A program made the position numbers and the translations under genes. A model generated the notes under the pieces. The model was not told the DNA's origin. It did not search any database and saw nothing but the letters and a program-made list of their open reading frames with translations. A DNA stretch of 8,583 bases, from the NCBI GenBank assembly GCA_943323705.2, contig CALPIT020000103.1:1-8583 (forward strand), in the 5' to 3' direction. Shown here in pieces: positions 6,188 through 8,583 of this stretch. Within the stretch, counting starts at the first letter, position 1. The number at the start of each line of letters is the position of its first letter. The stretch comes from Streptomyces griseus. GTDB taxonomy: Bacteria; Bacteroidota; Bacteroidia; Chitinophagales; Chitinophagaceae.

Positions 6188-6457
6188 ATGAAATTCACTC
6201 AACATACATTAGACAAAGTGGAAAGAGTAATAGAAGACGGTGGATACATTATTCGTTACGAAAGAGGTACTTTTCAAAGTGGTTATTGCATTTTACAAGC
6301 CAAGAAAGTAGTTGTTTTAAATAAATTTCTCCAAACAGAAGGCCGCATCAATACTTTAATTGATTTGTTGCCTTTGTTGAATTTGAATATTGATGTTCTG
6401 ACTCACGAAAGTCAGAAGTTATATGAAGAGTTGATGACTATGGAAGTACACCACTAA
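6188..6457 (+). CDS. Small conserved-looking protein of unknown function (89 aa)
   Basis: I do not recognise a named family. The 89 residues begin MKFTQHTLDKVERVIEDGGY and are predicted soluble, with no signal peptide, membrane segment or cysteine-rich site. The layout looks like an N-terminal helix (about 4-17), a beta-rich middle with IIRYERGTFQSGYCIL (21-36) and KVVVLNKFL (40-48), then helices from EGRINTLIDLLPLL (51-64) to the end. The clear codon structure, an ATG preceded by an A-rich stretch and a position 38 bp before the next gene suggest a real gene at the head of the plus-strand cluster. My recollection is that similar 85-90-residue proteins with the GxxxSGYCIL and EGRIN patterns occur widely in Bacteroidetes as hypothetical proteins; this was not checked. 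No clear promoter was found in front of it. Confidence 0.8.
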   Translation: MKFTQHTLDKVERVIEDGGYIIRYERGTFQSGYCILQAKKVVVLNKFLQTEGRINTLIDLLPLLNLNIDVLTHESQKLYEELMTMEVHH

Positions 6458-6495
6458 TCAGTCTTTTATCTCATTCCATTTATTATTTAACATCC

Positions 6496-7272
6496 ATGTT
6501 TGTTCCTCCATTAAAAATAACTTTTTTAGGAACAGGTACAAGCAGTGGCGTGCCCATGATTGCTTGTGATTGTGAAGTTTGTGAATCCATTGATGAGAAA
6601 GACAAGCGATTAAGAAGCAGTATCCTGGTTGAGTCTGATAATACTTCTATTGTTATTGATACCACACCTGATTTTCGTACTCAAATGCTGAGAGCTCAAG
6701 TTAAAAAGCTAGACGCTGTTTTATTTACGCATCCTCATAAAGATCATATTGCCGGATTGGACGACATAAAAGCGTTCAATTATTTTCATCAGCAACCAAT
6801 GGATGTGTATGCAAACGAGTTGACGCAAAATGCCTTAAAGACAGAGTTTCATTATGCGTTTACGGCTCAGCGTTATCCAGGCATCCCAGAAATCAATTTG
6901 CATAATATACCAGATTCAACTTTTCTCATAGGTGATATTCCGGTTATGCCAATATGGGTTTGGCATCTTAAAATGCCGGTTCTTGGATTTCGTTTCGGAA
7001 ACTTTACCTACATCACCGATGCCAACAGAATAGAACCATCCGAAATGCAAAAAATCGAAGGCAGTAAGATTATGGTATTAAATGCACTTCGCAAAGCAAA
7101 GCATCTTTCTCATTATACTTTACAAGAAGCCATAGATGTAGTTGATGCCTTGAAGGTCCCGGATGCTTATTTTACACACATTAGCCATCAGTTAGGAAAA
7201 CATGCAGCTATCAACGCTGAATTGCCGATTGGTAAGCAATTGGCCTTCGATGGGTTGGTGATAAACTGCTAA
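6496..7272 (+). CDS. PhnP-like metallo-beta-lactamase-fold hydrolase
   Basis: A 258-residue binuclear-metal hydrolase of the metallo-beta-lactamase fold, closest in motif to PhnP and RNase Z-like phosphodiesterases. The signature is THPHKDHIAG (78-87) with His79, His81, Asp83 and His84. Further likely ligands are His157 (VWHLK), Asp175 (YITDAN) and His228 (THISH). The N-terminus has LGTGTSSGVP (11-20) followed by Cys24, Cys26 and Cys29; with His231 these resemble the extra structural zinc site of PhnP. PhnP cleaves a cyclic ribose phosphate in phosphonate breakdown, but no phn gene is visible here, so the substrate is unknown and a cyclic or linear phosphodiester is only a reasonable guess. 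It is cytoplasmic (no signal peptide) and probably co-transcribed with the 89-aa gene 38 bp upstream. Confidence 0.88.
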   Translation: MFVPPLKITFLGTGTSSGVPMIACDCEVCESIDEKDKRLRSSILVESDNTSIVIDTTPDFRTQMLRAQVKKLDAVLFTHPHKDHIAGLDDIKAFNYFHQQPMDVYANELTQNALKTEFHYAFTAQRYPGIPEINLHNIPDSTFLIGDIPVMPIWVWHLKMPVLGFRFGNFTYITDANRIEPSEMQKIEGSKIMVLNALRKAKHLSHYTLQEAIDVVDALKVPDAYFTHISHQLGKHAAINAELPIGKQLAFDGLVINC

Positions 7273-7324
7273 AATTTCCGTTTTTTTCTCCTTTTTATTT
7301 TTTACGAACGGCATAGTTTTATTG

Positions 7325-8236
7325 ATGCAAAAAAATGAAAATGATTTGTTCTATTTTTCTCGCAAAGAAAAAAATGGCATAGTGTTGATATTGGTATTAA
7401 ACCTGTTAATTTATGGTTGGCCTGATGTTTATACTTATTTTTCAAATCGAGAAGATGCTGCGATTCAAATTGAAAAATTGCCGGAAGAACAACATGAATA
7501 TCAGAAGGGAAATTATGAATTCATTTCGAAAGAGAGAACAACTGGACATGATATAACTGCTTATGAATCTCGCAAAGTTGAATATTTCGAATTTGATCCC
7601 AATACTTGTACTAAAGAGGAATGGACGAAACTAGGTGTTAAAGAAAAGACTGCTGAAACGATAATAAAATATATTTCCAAAGGCGGCAAGTTTAAAGTCC
7701 CAGAAGATTTGAAAAAAATATGGGGATTGAGTCCAAATCAGATTAAAGACTTGATGCCTTTTGTGAAAATCGTATCTATTCCAAAAATTGCAAACGAAAA
7801 AAATACAAATACTCATTTCTCACAAAAGAACTCCAATAAATTCATAGATATAAATACTGCTGAGTCATCGTTAATGGAATGGCTACCTGGAATTGGTCCC
7901 GCTTTGGCGGGGAGAATCATAAAATACAGAAACAAGCTTGGCGGCTTTTATATCAAGGAACAATTGAAAGAAGTATGGGGTTTGCCTGATTCTGTTTTTC
8001 AAAAATTAAAAGAAAACGTGTTGATTTCAGATAATCTGAAGAAAATAAATGTCAATTCAGCAGATTTTTTGATGTTAAAATCTCATCCTTACATTGGATA
8101 TAAATTAGCGAATGCAATCATCAACTATCGCAATCAACACGGAAGTTTTAAATCGTTAGACGATATTCAAAAAATCATCCTAATAGACGAAAAAACGTTC
8201 AATCAGCTCTCACATTATTTGATAACAAATTCTTAA
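7325..8236 (+). CDS. Membrane-anchored protein with three ComEA-type helix-hairpin-helix repeats
   Basis: The ATG at 7325 gives 303 residues; a TTG directly before it (7322) would add one. A hydrophobic segment, NGIVLILVLNLLIYGW (about 17-32), after a lysine/arginine-containing N-terminus predicts one membrane anchor with the rest outside the cytoplasm. A charged linker leads to three helix-hairpin-helix units: about 88-148 (FDPNTCTKEEWTKLGV ... IWGL), about 174-235 (DINTAESSLMEWLPGIGPALAGRII ... VWGL) and about 240-300 (INVNSADFLMLKSHPYIGYKLANAI). The second has the canonical LPGIGPALA hairpin; the first and third are less exact (LGVKEKTA, HPYIGYKLA). Such repeats bind DNA in ComEA during uptake, so DNA binding at the envelope is possible, but this three-repeat Bacteroidetes form is, as far as I know, untested. 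It lies 52 bp after the hydrolase gene, likely in the same transcript. Confidence 0.85.
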   Translation: MQKNENDLFYFSRKEKNGIVLILVLNLLIYGWPDVYTYFSNREDAAIQIEKLPEEQHEYQKGNYEFISKERTTGHDITAYESRKVEYFEFDPNTCTKEEWTKLGVKEKTAETIIKYISKGGKFKVPEDLKKIWGLSPNQIKDLMPFVKIVSIPKIANEKNTNTHFSQKNSNKFIDINTAESSLMEWLPGIGPALAGRIIKYRNKLGGFYIKEQLKEVWGLPDSVFQKLKENVLISDNLKKINVNSADFLMLKSHPYIGYKLANAIINYRNQHGSFKSLDDIQKIILIDEKTFNQLSHYLITNS

Positions 8237-8268
8237 AAAACTAACAGTTGTTGGTATTACAAATTCCC

Positions 8269-8276
8269 TAAATTGC
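8269..8276 (+). promoter_or_regulatory. Weak promoter-like site before the acyl-CoA dehydrogenase gene
   Basis: TAAATTGC partly matches the Bacteroidetes TAnnTTTG box, and a TTG at 8248-8250 lies 18 bp upstream, within the usual -33 to -7 spacing. The resulting leader would be about 15 nt. The -7 match is imperfect at its last two positions, so read-through from the upstream genes is at least as likely. Confidence 0.2.
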
Positions 8277-8296
8277 AACCTCAATCAAATGCTTTT

Positions 8297-8583
8297 ATGG
8301 AATTTCTAGAAACAGAACTAACGCAACAGGTAGCACAAACTGCTAAAGATTTTGCCCAGCAACAGATCAAACCTTATTTAATGGAATGGGATGAATCTCA
8401 GGAATTCCCTGTTCATGTTTTTAAACAATTGGGTAGTCTTGGAATGATGGGTGTGTTGGTGCCTGAGCAATATGGTGGAACCGGGCTTGGCTATTTTGAA
8501 TATAATGTCATCATACAGGAGATAGCAAAAGTTTGTGGTTCTATAGGTTTGTCGTTGGCTGCACACAATTCACTTTGCACCAA
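8297..8583 (+). CDS. Acyl-CoA dehydrogenase (partial, N-terminal region)
   Basis: The frame opened by the ATG at 8297 runs off the right edge after 95 codons. It encodes the N-terminal helical domain of an FAD-dependent acyl-CoA dehydrogenase, which makes trans-2-enoyl-CoA in fatty acid or amino acid breakdown. Visible marks are the helix FAQQQIKPYLMEWDESQEFP (19-38), LGSLGMMGVLVPEQYGG (45-61) and the SIGLSLAAHNSLC stretch near the end, all in the order usual for short-chain/branched-chain family members. The FAD-binding and catalytic glutamate regions lie outside, so substrate class cannot be given. It starts 60 bp after the helix-hairpin-helix gene, either at the end of that operon or from a promoter of its own. 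An ATG at 8289 is in a different frame and closes at once. Confidence 0.92.
   Translation, partial: MEFLETELTQQVAQTAKDFAQQQIKPYLMEWDESQEFPVHVFKQLGSLGMMGVLVPEQYGGTGLGYFEYNVIIQEIAKVCGSIGLSLAAHNSLCT

Noticed and set aside
7273..7324. T-rich stretch after the hydrolase gene as an intrinsic terminator
   Set aside because: Only a 5-bp CCGTT/AACGG match with a loop of more than 20 nt exists, and the T-runs fall inside that loop, not after a stem.
7631..7816. 61-codon minus-strand frame, and a similar one at 8378-8566
   Set aside because: Shadows of the helix-hairpin-helix gene and of the acyl-CoA dehydrogenase; no supporting features.

Overview
The window reads as ordinary chromosome of a member of the phylum Bacteroidota (Bacteroidetes), probably from the Chitinophagales/Sphingobacteriales/Saprospirales side, although the exact order cannot be fixed from sequence alone. 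Four things point there: the LpxC-FabZ fusion, a PorX response regulator (a marker of type IX secretion), matches to the Bacteroidetes -7 promoter element TAnnTTTG, and the lack of Shine-Dalgarno sequences before all nine start codons. The DNA is AT-rich and coding is dense.

Left half, minus strand (about 4100 down to 1): one apparent lipid A operon in the order HD-domain phosphohydrolase, lpxD, lpxC-fabZ fusion, lpxA (cut by the window edge). Gaps are 20, 74 and 20 bp. The three lpx genes supply the first acyl transfer onto UDP-GlcNAc (LpxA), the committing deacetylation (LpxC), the second acyl transfer (LpxD) and the hydroxyacyl-ACP dehydratase that competes for the same acyl pool (FabZ). 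A -7 box lies upstream of the HD gene. A second perfect -7 match lies in the 74-bp gap before lpxC-fabZ and may give that gene its own promoter.

Centre (4101-4348): a divergent intergenic region separates the lipid A operon from porX on the plus strand. It holds -7-like boxes facing both ways, a small dyad lying over them, and a large imperfect hairpin with a perfect 17-bp outer stem, built from TTGAAC-type short repeats. porX (4349-5905) encodes a CheY-like receiver fused to an alkaline-phosphatase-superfamily (PglZ-type) domain. Its family links a histidine kinase (PorY) to the type IX secretion system. Many type IX cargo proteins are attached to lipopolysaccharide, so a head-to-head arrangement with lipid A genes is suggestive but does not prove co-regulation.

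Right half, plus strand: a 282-bp gap after porX (5906-6187) contains several copies of an octamer-phased repeat (consensus GGCACNAA) in inverted orientation, able to fold into a long stem. Then come an unrecognised 89-aa protein, a PhnP-like metallo-beta-lactamase-fold hydrolase, a membrane-anchored protein with three ComEA-type helix-hairpin-helix repeats, and the N-terminal part of an acyl-CoA dehydrogenase cut by the right edge. Gaps are 38 to 60 bp, compatible with co-transcription, but the functions share no obvious pathway.

I see no RNA gene, CRISPR array, transposase or phage gene. No clearly new multi-gene system is visible. The most interesting material is the non-coding structure on both sides of porX and the uncharacterised HD protein heading the lipid A operon.
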